Shown here: in pieces, positions 1 to 6,483 of the stretch | Layout of the letters: each line of letters starts with the position of its first letter | Position numbering within the stretch: the first letter of the stretch is position 1 | Assembly: GCA_023432995.1 (NCBI GenBank) | Contig: JAEZES010000290.1 | Span: 1-12,202, forward strand | Source: Pseudomonadota bacterium | Lineage (GTDB): Bacteria; Pseudomonadota; Alphaproteobacteria; Sphingomonadales; Sphingomonadaceae | Direction: 5' to 3' | DNA: 12,202 bases | Program-made: the position numbers and the translations under genes | Notes under the pieces: generated by a model | Seen by the model: only the letters and a program-made list of their open reading frames with translations | What the model was told of the DNA's origin: nothing | Databases searched by the model: none

Positions 1-1
1 G

Positions 2-355
2 GTCGTGCCTCGCGCCGCTCCCCCCGCTCCGCCGCCGCCGCCGCCGCCCCCGTCGAGGGCTCGCGGGGCGACTCCCGACGGCCAGAGCCGCTGGGCCGCG
101 CGCATCCAGGAGAACTATCCGGCCCGCGCGATCCGCGACGAGATCGAAGGCTCGGTCGGCGTCCGCGTCACGGTCGGGCCGAACGGCCGCGTCACGGCCT
201 GCAGCGTAACCAGTTCGAGCGGCTCAAACGTGCTCGACGAAGCGGCATGCGACGGCATGACCCGCTACGCCCGTTACAACCCCGCGCTCGACGACGCAGG
301 GAATCCGACCACCGGGTCGGCGACCACCCGTATCGTCTACCAGCTCGGCAGATAG
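2..355 (+). CDS. tonB: TonB C-terminal domain protein, 5' truncated
   Basis: Energy transducer of the TonB-ExbB-ExbD complex. It spans the periplasm and touches outer-membrane receptors to pass on proton-motive energy. Only the last 118 or so codons are visible; the reading frame is open to the left edge, so the N-terminal membrane anchor lies outside the window. What is seen is the end of a proline-rich linker (eight prolines in a row, coded at 29-52) and then a TonB C-terminal domain. That domain has the expected start (YPARAIRDEIEGSVGVRVTV), a glycine-containing turn (GPNGRV) and a final TRIVYQL strand. Two cysteines (in TACSV and EAACDG) could form a periplasmic disulfide. exbB begins 38 nt downstream and two exbD genes follow, which supports the call. 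The GTG at position 5 is an internal codon, not a start. The family is confident; which receptors it serves is unknown. Confidence 0.9.
   Translation, partial: VVPRAAPPAPPPPPPPPSRARGATPDGQSRWAARIQENYPARAIRDEIEGSVGVRVTVGPNGRVTACSVTSSSGSNVLDEAACDGMTRYARYNPALDDAGNPTTGSATTRIVYQLGR
29..52 (+). repeat. CCG triplet tract coding a polyproline run in TonB
   Basis: Eight consecutive proline codons, six of them CCG in tandem, encode the stiff periplasmic linker of TonB. Pro-rich linkers are normal in this family. A perfect triplet tract of this kind could change length by slippage, but nothing in the window shows that it does. Confidence 0.8.
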
Positions 356-393
356 CTTCCCGTTTTCCGTTTTTCGAAGAGAGGACTACCCGC

Positions 394-1149
394 ATGCTTA
401 TCAACATTTTGGCCGCGGCCGGCGGCGAGGCTCCGCAGACCAAGTTCGGCTTCATGGAGGCGATGAACCAAGGCGGCGTCATCGCCTGGAGCATCCTGAC
501 CGTGCTCGTCATCATGTCCGTCGGTTCGTTCTACATCCTGATCACCAAGCTGCTCGAGCAGAACCGGATCCTGAGCCAGTACAAGGGCCTCAGGGCCAAC
601 TTCTGGCGCGCCAACACCCTCAACGAGGGCGCGGCCAAGCTCGACAAGAACAGCGCCTGGCGCCAGCTGGTCGACGACGGCCTCGCCGCCGAGGCCCAGC
701 ACTCGAAGATGACCGACACGCTCGAGGCGCACGACTGGCTGCACGGCTCGCTCGCCCGTTCGGAGGACTCGATCAACGCCCGTCTCGCCGGGGGTCTGCC
801 GTTCCTCGCCACCGTCGGCGCGACCGCGCCGTTCGTCGGCCTGCTCGGCACCGTCATCGGCATCTACCGCGCGCTGATCAACATCGGCATCGCCGGTTCG
901 GCCTCGATCGACAAGGTCGCCGGTCCGGTCGGCGAGGCGCTGATCATGACCGCCATCGGCCTGCTCGTCGCGGTGCCGGCGGTGCTCGCCTACAACTGGC
1001 TGCAGAGCCGCAACCGCCGGATCGCGGAGCTGCTCCGCGGCTTCTCGACCGACCTCCTTGCCTACATCACCTCGCGCGGCGCGGTGAAGCCGGCAATGGC
1101 GGCCGCTCCCGCCCGGACCGCTCCGGCGGCGACAGCCGCGAAGGCCTGA
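394..1149 (+). CDS. exbB: ExbB/TolQ-type proton channel protein
   Basis: Inner-membrane subunit (251 aa) that forms the pentameric proton channel around ExbD and energises TonB. Three membrane segments are visible at about residues 29-51, 135-163 and 178-203, the MotA/TolQ/ExbB layout with a large cytoplasmic loop after the first. The second segment has the family core ATAPFVGLLGTVIGIY. The third has GPVGEALIMTAIGLLVAVP, where E181 and T186 match the functional Glu and Thr of E. coli ExbB by alignment, and T144 matches its other conserved Thr. The C-terminal tail is Ala/Pro-rich. The frame is open upstream of the chosen start, but the ATG at 394 is preceded by GAGAGG with 9 nt spacing, and an earlier start would run into tonB. 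It is the second gene of the operon, 83 nt before the first exbD, and that gap holds a strong hairpin. Confidence 0.95.
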   Translation: MLINILAAAGGEAPQTKFGFMEAMNQGGVIAWSILTVLVIMSVGSFYILITKLLEQNRILSQYKGLRANFWRANTLNEGAAKLDKNSAWRQLVDDGLAAEAQHSKMTDTLEAHDWLHGSLARSEDSINARLAGGLPFLATVGATAPFVGLLGTVIGIYRALINIGIAGSASIDKVAGPVGEALIMTAIGLLVAVPAVLAYNWLQSRNRRIAELLRGFSTDLLAYITSRGAVKPAMAAAPARTAPAATAAKA

Positions 1150-1167
1150 GCGAGCAACGGAGATTGC

Positions 1168-1204
1168 GAGGGGCGGGCTTCGGCATGCGGGCCTCCCGCC
1201 CCTC
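1168..1204 (+). other. Perfect 10-bp inverted repeat between exbB and exbD
   Basis: GAGGGGCGGG (1168-1177) is exactly complementary to CCCGCCCCTC (1195-1204), giving a strong 10-bp stem with a 17-nt loop. No T-run follows, so it does not look like an ordinary intrinsic terminator. It lies 18 nt after the exbB stop and 28 nt before the exbD start. A transcript-stabilising or partly attenuating hairpin that keeps ExbB in excess over ExbD is a reasonable inference. Confidence 0.6.
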
Positions 1205-1232
1205 CACCAAGACGTGAGATAGGACGAGAGCG

Positions 1233-1772
1233 ATGGCAATTCAGGTAGGCGGCGGCGGCGAAGAGCGGCCGATGTCGGACATCAACACGACGCCGCTGGT
1301 GGACGTGATGCTGGTGCTCCTGATCATCTTCCTGATCGCGGTTCCGGTCGCCATCCAGACGATCGAGGAACTCGAGATTCCGATTTTCGAATCGGTCGAG
1401 TCGAAGGACAAGGTCGAGAACCTGCTGCTGACGGTGAGCACGACCGACGAGGCGGGACGGACGCCGAGCACGGTCGATACCGCGTTCAGCGGGGCCAATC
1501 GCGCTGGCGAGTGCCGGGTGTTCTTCAACAACACGACGCTGGTCGATTCGACCGAGCTGTACGACCAGGCGTTCAACCGGCTCGACGCGATCGTGAAGCG
1601 GGCCGGCGGTCCGGAAGCGCTGATGGCGAACCCCGAAATGATCCCGCAGGTGCATATCCGCGCCGACGTCAACACGCCGTGGCGCTGCGTCGCGGGCGCG
1701 ATCTACAACATCCAGGCGGCCGGCTACCCCTCCGTCGGCTTCATTTCGAACCCGGTCGATCCGAACGGCTGA
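1233..1772 (+). CDS. exbD: ExbD-family protein, first paralogue (divergent, with two Cys)
   Basis: Biopolymer-transport protein (179 aa). It has a short cytoplasmic N-terminus, one membrane helix (about residues 20-41) and a periplasmic domain that works with ExbB and TonB. The helix begins with the family signature SDINTTPLVDVMLVLLIIFL. D24 is the conserved membrane Asp that carries protons. The periplasmic domain is longer than in the two later paralogues (about 145 aa each), with extra sequence at about residues 70-95 and 120-138. It holds two cysteines (C94 and C152), which could pair in the periplasm; the other two paralogues have none. The start is set by AGGA at 1221-1224, 8 nt before the ATG. 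It sits between exbB and the second exbD in one operon. The family is certain; its exact role beside the other two ExbDs is unknown. Confidence 0.93.
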   Translation: MAIQVGGGGEERPMSDINTTPLVDVMLVLLIIFLIAVPVAIQTIEELEIPIFESVESKDKVENLLLTVSTTDEAGRTPSTVDTAFSGANRAGECRVFFNNTTLVDSTELYDQAFNRLDAIVKRAGGPEALMANPEMIPQVHIRADVNTPWRCVAGAIYNIQAAGYPSVGFISNPVDPNG

Positions 1773-1805
1773 CCCGGGCGCACGAGTTTCAAGGAGTAGT
1801 TTCCC

Positions 1806-2240
1806 ATGGCGATGTCAGGCGGCCAGGACGATGGCACCCCGATGATGGAAATGAACATGACGCCGTTGATCGACGTCCTGCTCGTTCTGCTCATCATGTT
1901 CATCATCACCATCCCCGTTGCAACGCACTCGGTCGACATCGACCTGCCGGTGCCCGACCCCAACCCGCCGGAGGACATGGTCGACCCGATCAAGAACAAG
2001 ATCGTGCTGACCGCGAACAACGAGATCCTGTGGAACGGCGAGGCGATCACGCCGAACACGCTCGTCGCCAACCTGCAGACGTCGCGGACCTTCGCGGTCG
2101 AGCCGGAGCTGCAGTTCGAGCCCGAGGCGAACGCGAGCTACGACCTCTCGGCCAAGGTCCTGAACATCATCAAGGGTTCGGGAGTCACCAAGTTCGGCTT
2201 CGTCGGCAACGAAAAGTATCGTGTGTTCGACAAGGGCTGA
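1806..2240 (+). CDS. exbD: ExbD-family protein, second paralogue
   Basis: Biopolymer-transport protein of 144 aa. The N-terminus is short and cytoplasmic, followed by the signature EMNMTPLIDVLLVLLIMF with the proton-carrying Asp at D23, one membrane helix (about 19-41), and a periplasmic domain that ends in SGVTKFGFVGNEKYRVFDKG. Length is normal for ExbD/TolR. A good ribosome-binding site (AAGGAG, 1791-1796) lies 9 nt before the ATG. It is the last gene of the tonB-exbB-exbD-exbD operon: an intrinsic terminator begins 32 nt after the stop. It is clearly a close paralogue of the third exbD (2382-2819), sharing more than half the aligned residues by eye, while the first exbD is much more distant. 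Confidence 0.95.
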   Translation: MAMSGGQDDGTPMMEMNMTPLIDVLLVLLIMFIITIPVATHSVDIDLPVPDPNPPEDMVDPIKNKIVLTANNEILWNGEAITPNTLVANLQTSRTFAVEPELQFEPEANASYDLSAKVLNIIKGSGVTKFGFVGNEKYRVFDKG

Positions 2241-2271
2241 GCCCGCGGTCGGTTCACACCCAGGCATACGA

Positions 2272-2298
2272 GGGGCGGAGCGATCCGCCCCTTTTTTT
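2272..2298 (+). terminator. Intrinsic terminator closing the tonB-exbB-exbD-exbD operon
   Basis: The perfect 8-bp stem GGGGCGGA / TCCGCCCC (2272-2279 and 2284-2291) has the tetraloop GCGA and is followed at once by seven T (2292-2298). This is a textbook Rho-independent terminator. It separates the second exbD from the third, which therefore probably needs its own promoter. Confidence 0.92.
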
Positions 2299-2348
2299 GC
2301 GCCTTGCCGGTTGCGTCGCGAGGGCTTGCGTCAGGCCCTTATCTGTGA

Positions 2349-2357
2349 TGTTATACT
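2349..2357 (+). promoter_or_regulatory. Extended -10 promoter candidate for the third exbD
   Basis: TGTTATACT contains a TGn extension followed by TATACT, five of six matches to the TATAAT consensus, placed 24 nt before the chosen start. A TTGCGT at 2326-2331 is 20 nt upstream, too far for a good -35, but extended -10 promoters do not need one. The position just past a strong terminator supports the call. Transcription would start near 2364, leaving a leader of about 18 nt. Confidence 0.5.
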
Positions 2358-2381
2358 GTCACCTGATGAAGGAGCATGCCG

Positions 2382-2819
2382 ATGGCTTTCGCCCGTGCCC
2401 CGTCCGCCAACCAGCCGCTGAGCGAGATCAACACCACGCCGCTAATCGACGTGCTGCTCGTGCTGCTGATCATGATCATCATGTCGATCCCGATGAAGCC
2501 GCACTCGCTCGACGTCCCGCTCCCGCAGAAGGGGCCGCAGACGCCGCTGCCGAGCGAACCGGACCCCGTGCGCAACAAGATCGTCCTCACCGCCGATGGC
2601 GCGATCCTGTGGAATGGCGATGCCGTCACCCGCGGGGAACTGTCGGCGCTGCTGCAGCGGACGACCGAGTATGCGGTCACGCCCGAGCTGCAGTTCGAGC
2701 CCGATGCCAACGCCGCCTACGACGTCGCGGCCAAGGTGATCGACACGATCGTCGATTCCGGAGTCACCAAGTTCGGCTTCGTCGGCAACGAGCGCTACCG
2801 CGAGTTTTCGCGCAGCTAG
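2382..2819 (+). CDS. exbD: ExbD-family protein, third paralogue, separate transcript
   Basis: Biopolymer-transport protein of 145 aa from the chosen start. It shows the family signature SEINTTPLIDVLLVLLIMI with the proton-carrying Asp at D23, a single membrane helix (about 19-40), a Pro-rich stretch (about 47-60) and a periplasmic domain ending in SGVTKFGFVGNERYREFSRS. An in-frame ATG at 2376 exists, but the ribosome-binding site AAGGAG (2369-2374) is only 1 nt from it and 7 nt from the ATG at 2382, so 2382 is preferred. A 32-nt run (2760-2791) is identical to 2181-2212 in the second exbD, which points to gene duplication. Unlike that copy it lies beyond a terminator and has an extended -10 promoter candidate, so it may be expressed independently. 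It is convergent with the helicase gene, 4 nt away. Confidence 0.93.
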   Translation: MAFARAPSANQPLSEINTTPLIDVLLVLLIMIIMSIPMKPHSLDVPLPQKGPQTPLPSEPDPVRNKIVLTADGAILWNGDAVTRGELSALLQRTTEYAVTPELQFEPDANAAYDVAAKVIDTIVDSGVTKFGFVGNERYREFSRS

Positions 2820-2823
2820 GCGG

Positions 2824-5265
2824 CTACTCGTCCCCCAGCGCCGGCCCGGTGCGCATGGCCGCGCCGGCGAGGGTCTCGGCCTCGAGCAGCAACTCGTCGT
2901 CGACCGCGCCCTGCGGCAGGCTCTCGCGGCCGATCATCACCAGCACCGGCACCGCCAGCGGACTGACCCGCTCGAGTTCGACATGGACCATCCGCTCGGC
3001 AGCGGTGTCGAGCAGGTCGCCGAGCCGGCCGATGTCGGTCATGCGCGCGCGCGCGTCGGCCCAGGCCGCTTCGATCAGCAGGTGGTCGGGCTCGTACTTG
3101 CGCAGCACGTCGTAGATCAGGTCGGTCGAAAAGGTGACCTGCTTGCCGCTCTTGCGCTTGCCCGGGTGCTGGCGCTCGACCAGCCCGGCGATCACCGCCA
3201 CCTCGCGGAACGCGCGGCGCAGCAGGTGCGATTCGGTGACCCATTCGACGAACTCATGGGTCAGGATGTCGGGCGAGAGCAGCGGCGCGGGGTCGATCAC
3301 CGGCTTCAAGCCCCAGACCGCGAGCGAATAGTCGTTGGCGACGAAGCCACCGGGCATCAGCCCGCGTTCCTCCATCCGCTTGGTGATCAGCATGCCGAGC
3401 GCCTGGTTCGCGTTCCACCCGGCGAAGGTGTAGTAGACGGTGTAGTGCCGCCTGGCGTGCGGGAAGCTCTCGACCAGGAGGTTGTCGGGGCCCGGCATCT
3501 GCGAGCGCCAGTCCTGCACCTCGAGCCACTCGCGCACGTCGTCGGGAAAGCGCGCCCAGCCGGCGCGATCGACCAGCAGCGCGCGCACACGGTCGGCAAG
3601 ATGCGTGGTCAGCGGCAGACGCAGGCCCATGTAGCTCGGGATCACCGCCGAGCGTTTGGCCGCGCGGACCATGAGATCGAGGTCGCGGAACGATTCGACC
3701 TCGAGGTCCATCCCGGCGAAGCGAAAGGTGTCGCCAGCGCGAAGCGAGGCGGCGAACTGCTCCTCGACCTTGCCGAGCGAGCGGCCATTGCGGAAGCGGA
3801 TTTCGATCATCTCCGAATCGACGATGATCCCGGCGTTCATCCGGTGGCGCTGGGCGTGCTCGGGATGTGTCAGGCGCCAGGTGCCGTCATCGTCGCGAAC
3901 GATGCGCTTGAACTTGTCGTAGGCCTTGAGCGCGTAACCGCCGGTGGCGACGAACGTGAGGACGCGCTGCCACACGGGCTCGTCGACCCAGGCATAGGCA
4001 AGGCTCGAGCGCACCTCGGCGAGCAGGGCCCTTTCGTCGAACGGGGCCGCGCAGGCGCACGCCATGACATGCTGCGCGAGTACGTCGAGGCCGCCCGGAC
4101 GGAAGTCCTCGCCGTCGCGCCTGCCCTGGTCGACGGCGTCCTTGGCGGCCTGTGCCTCGAGAAACTCGAAGCGGTTGCCGGGCACCAGAATCGCGCGACT
4201 GGGCATGTCGAGCCGATGGTTGGCGCGACCGATTCGCTGGAGCAGTCGGCTCGACCCCTTGGGCGCGCCCATCTGCACGACGCAATCGATGTCGCCCCAG
4301 TCGACCCCCAGGTCGAGGCTGGCCGTGGCGACGAGCGCGCGCAGCTCGCCGCGCGCCATCGCTCCCTCGACCTTGCGCCGCGCCTCCTTCGACAGCGAGC
4401 CGTGGTGGATCGCGATCGGCAGGTTGTCGTCGTTGGCGTCCCACAGCTCCTGGAAGATGTACTCGGCGAGGAAGCGGGTGTTGGTGAACACCAGCGTGGT
4501 CCTGTTGCGCTTGATCAGGTCGTAGAGTTGCGGGATCGCCCAGATCGCGGCATGCCCGCCCCACGGCACGCTGGCCTCCTCAGGCAGCAGGATCTCAACT
4601 TCGGGCGGGGCGCCCTTCTCGCCCTCGACCAGCGCGACCGTATCGAACTCGCCCCACGGCGCCACCCAGCCGCGAAAGCCTTCGGGATCGGCGACTGTCG
4701 CGGACAGCGCGGCCCGCTGCATGTCCGGCGCGATCGTCTGCAGCCGCGCCAACGCGAGCGCGAGCAAGTCGCCGCGCTTGCCGGTGGCGAAGGCGTGGAC
4801 CTCGTCCACGACGACACGCTTGAGCCCGGCGAACAGCTCAAAGCTTTCCGGATAGCTGAGCAGCAGCGAGAGGCTCTCCGGCGTGGTCAGCAGCACGTGC
4901 GGCGGACGGGCGCGCTGGCGCTTCTTGCGATCCGCCGGTGTGTCACCGCTGCGGGTCTCGATGCGGATCGGCAGGCCGGTCTCCTCGACCGGGGTGACCA
5001 GGTTGCGCTGGACGTCGTGCGCCAGCGCCTTGAGCGGCGAGACGTATAGCGTGTGCAGGCCGTCTCCCGGCGGTGGCCCGCGGCTCGGGCAGAACGCCGC
5101 CAGCGTCGGCAGGAACCCTGCGAGCGTCTTGCCGGCACCGGTGTCGGCGACCAGCAGCGCGTGGCGTCCGGCATCGCTCGCCGCAAGCATCTCGGCCTGG
5201 TGCCGCCGCACCCGCCAGCCGCGGCCGGCGAACCAGGCTTCGAGCTCGGGCGGAACCGCGGACAT
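2824..5265 (-). CDS. Ligase-associated DEXH-box DNA helicase (Lhr-like superfamily 2)
   Basis: ATP-dependent superfamily 2 DNA helicase of 813 aa, full length for the ligase-associated DNA damage response DEXH-box family. Motifs appear in order: Walker A ADTGAGKT (40-47), the TTPESLSLLLS segment (127-137), motif II DEVH (154-157), motif III SAT (188-190), the LVFTNTR segment (258-264), TASLDLGVDWGDID (314-327) and motif VI LLQRIGRANHR (341-351). The remaining 450 or so residues match the Lhr-type extension, with NAGIIVDSEMIEIRFRNGRSLG (478-499) typical of its middle region. The family is usually encoded beside an ATP-dependent DNA ligase, a metallo-beta-lactamase-fold exonuclease and a PdeM-like phosphoesterase, and is thought to act in DNA repair. 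None of these is in the window. The start codon has only a weak Shine-Dalgarno sequence (AGG about 9 nt upstream). Confidence 0.93.
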   Translation of the reverse strand: MSAVPPELEAWFAGRGWRVRRHQAEMLAASDAGRHALLVADTGAGKTLAGFLPTLAAFCPSRGPPPGDGLHTLYVSPLKALAHDVQRNLVTPVEETGLPIRIETRSGDTPADRKKRQRARPPHVLLTTPESLSLLLSYPESFELFAGLKRVVVDEVHAFATGKRGDLLALALARLQTIAPDMQRAALSATVADPEGFRGWVAPWGEFDTVALVEGEKGAPPEVEILLPEEASVPWGGHAAIWAIPQLYDLIKRNRTTLVFTNTRFLAEYIFQELWDANDDNLPIAIHHGSLSKEARRKVEGAMARGELRALVATASLDLGVDWGDIDCVVQMGAPKGSSRLLQRIGRANHRLDMPSRAILVPGNRFEFLEAQAAKDAVDQGRRDGEDFRPGGLDVLAQHVMACACAAPFDERALLAEVRSSLAYAWVDEPVWQRVLTFVATGGYALKAYDKFKRIVRDDDGTWRLTHPEHAQRHRMNAGIIVDSEMIEIRFRNGRSLGKVEEQFAASLRAGDTFRFAGMDLEVESFRDLDLMVRAAKRSAVIPSYMGLRLPLTTHLADRVRALLVDRAGWARFPDDVREWLEVQDWRSQMPGPDNLLVESFPHARRHYTVYYTFAGWNANQALGMLITKRMEERGLMPGGFVANDYSLAVWGLKPVIDPAPLLSPDILTHEFVEWVTESHLLRRAFREVAVIAGLVERQHPGKRKSGKQVTFSTDLIYDVLRKYEPDHLLIEAAWADARARMTDIGRLGDLLDTAAERMVHVELERVSPLAVPVLVMIGRESLPQGAVDDELLLEAETLAGAAMRTGPALGDE

Positions 5266-5414
5266 CGTCAGGACCTAGAGGCTGGCTGCGGCGGTTTGAA
5301 GCCCTCGAACCCTGCGCCGGTCCGCGCCCCATCGCAGTCCCTGCGCCGAAGCGGCGTTCGCACGCGCCGAGCGGCGGCAACCCGACCGCTCGCGGGCCGT
5401 TGTTTCAAGGTCCC

Positions 5415-5434
5415 CTCCGCCGTGCGCGGTGGAG
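5415..5434 (+). other. Hairpin in the leader of the BON gene
   Basis: The 240 nt between the divergent helicase and BON genes hold no clear promoter. The strongest structure is CTCCGCCG-TGCG-CGGTGGAG (8-bp stem with one G-U pair, tetraloop), 71 nt before the BON start. A second, 7-bp pair (CGAGCGG at 5368-5374, CCGCTCG at 5386-5392) lies upstream. In such GC-rich DNA these may be chance. I saw no GGAAC-type general-stress (EcfG) promoter with a matching second element. Confidence 0.3.
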
Positions 5435-5505
5435 CGGCGCCGAGCGCCCGCTGCCGGGCCGCGGCGCCGATCAGCAACGGCAGCATAAGTTTGAGGATGA
5501 CCGAC

Positions 5506-6387
5506 ATGGCAGACCGCTACCAATCCGACGACCGCTGGCGCCGCATGCAGCGCGGCTCTGGCCGCCAGGCCGAACAGTACGAATCCGGTTACGACGCCGA
5601 CCGCCGCGGCCAGATGGGCGAAAGCTGGCGCGACGACGACTACGAGACGCAGCAAACCGGCTGGCAACCCGACGACCGCTACGAACGCAGCGGAGGGCGC
5701 GACGGACGCGGACCTTCCTCGGGCGGTTACGCCAGCGAGCGTTTCGGGCCGCGGGGGTACGACTCGGGGCGGTTCACCCGCGGCGGCGAGCGCGGCTTCT
5801 CAAGCTTCACCGGCAGTGATTTCGGAGGTCGTGATTTCGCGGGCGAGCCAACCTCGTACGGGCGCGAAAGCGAGCCGCTCGGCGAGCGCAGCTATGGCCA
5901 GGACCGCTGGCGCTCGGGCAATTACGGCGCCGGCAGCTGGCTCGGCGCCAATCACGGCGAATGGCGCGATTTCGACGGCGGCCGACGATACGCGCGCAGT
6001 CGCGGCGATGACCGAGGCTTCTTCGAGCGGGCGGGCGAGGCGATCGGCCGCTGGTTCGGCGACGATGATGGCTACGGCCGCCGCGAGAATTACCGCGGCC
6101 ATGGCCCGGCGGGCTATACGCGCACCGACGAGCGCATCCGCGAGGACGTTTCGGAACGCCTGACCGACGACTGGGCGGTCGATGCGCGCAAGATCGAAGT
6201 CACGGTCAGCGGCGGCGAGATCACGCTCGACGGCACGGTCACCAGCCGCGACCAGAAGCGCAGGGCCGAGGACATCGCCGAGAACGTTTCGGGCGTGAAG
6301 CACGTCCAGAACAACCTGCGCGTCGACGAGGGCAGCACGTGGGACCGCAACAACAGCGGCGAGGCCACGGTGACGACGACACGGTAA
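5506..6387 (+). CDS. BON-domain protein with long disordered Gly/Arg-rich N-terminus
   Basis: Protein of 293 aa. Residues 204-274 form a BON domain (YTRTDERIREDVSERL, then EVTVSGGEITLDGTV and NVSGVKHVQNNLRV), the alpha-beta fold found in OsmY and other envelope or stress proteins, where it is thought to bind membranes or partner proteins. Residues 1-203 are low-complexity, rich in Gly, Arg, Asp, Ser and Tyr, with no lysine, valine or cysteine. RWFGDDDG (182-189) resembles the SWFGD-type motif seen in related alphaproteobacterial proteins. No signal peptide is visible, unlike OsmY. The ATG at 5506 is preferred over the in-frame ATG at 5497 because GAGG (5493-5496) is 9 nt before the former and touches the latter. 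It stands alone between a divergent helicase and a convergent regulator, with a terminator 28 nt after its stop. The role is unknown; a stress or envelope function is inferred only from the domain. Confidence 0.88.
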   Translation: MADRYQSDDRWRRMQRGSGRQAEQYESGYDADRRGQMGESWRDDDYETQQTGWQPDDRYERSGGRDGRGPSSGGYASERFGPRGYDSGRFTRGGERGFSSFTGSDFGGRDFAGEPTSYGRESEPLGERSYGQDRWRSGNYGAGSWLGANHGEWRDFDGGRRYARSRGDDRGFFERAGEAIGRWFGDDDGYGRRENYRGHGPAGYTRTDERIREDVSERLTDDWAVDARKIEVTVSGGEITLDGTVTSRDQKRRAEDIAENVSGVKHVQNNLRVDEGSTWDRNNSGEATVTTTR

Positions 6388-6415
6388 GGCGGAGTAGTCC
6401 TCTCTGCCCGATAAA

Positions 6416-6443
6416 GGGGTCCGCTCCGGCGGGCCCCTCTTTT
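6416..6443. terminator. Terminator between the convergent BON and LysR genes
   Basis: GGGGTCCGC (6416-6424) pairs with GCGGGCCCC (6429-6437), a 9-bp stem with one G-U pair and loop TCCG, followed on the + strand by TCTTTT. On the - strand the same hairpin is followed by TTTAT, so it may also stop the LysR transcript, though less well. Its placement between two converging stop codons fits. Confidence 0.8.
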
Positions 6444-6483
6444 CAGGGGCGGACCACCCGGACGGTCGGCGCCCGACGCGCTG

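Noticed and set aside
3042..3056. Run of alternating CG inside the helicase gene, possible Z-DNA or slippage site
   Set aside because: It codes ordinary Ala/Arg codons in a GC-rich gene and the frame is intact; nothing suggests a special role.
2983..5049. A 688-codon open frame on the + strand antisense to the helicase
   Set aside because: It has no recognisable domain, and its frame mirrors the GC-rich third-position bias of the helicase. The helicase shows all its family motifs on the other strand.
5252..5280. GGAAC-type EcfG general-stress promoter for the BON gene
   Set aside because: GGAAC occurs at 5252-5256 inside the helicase start region, but no CGTT-like element lies at the needed 16-17 nt distance.
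5053..5505. N-terminal extension of the BON reading frame upstream of 5506
   Set aside because: The frame is open, but it overlaps the start of the helicase on the other strand, has shadow-like composition, and the ribosome-binding site points to the ATG at 5506.
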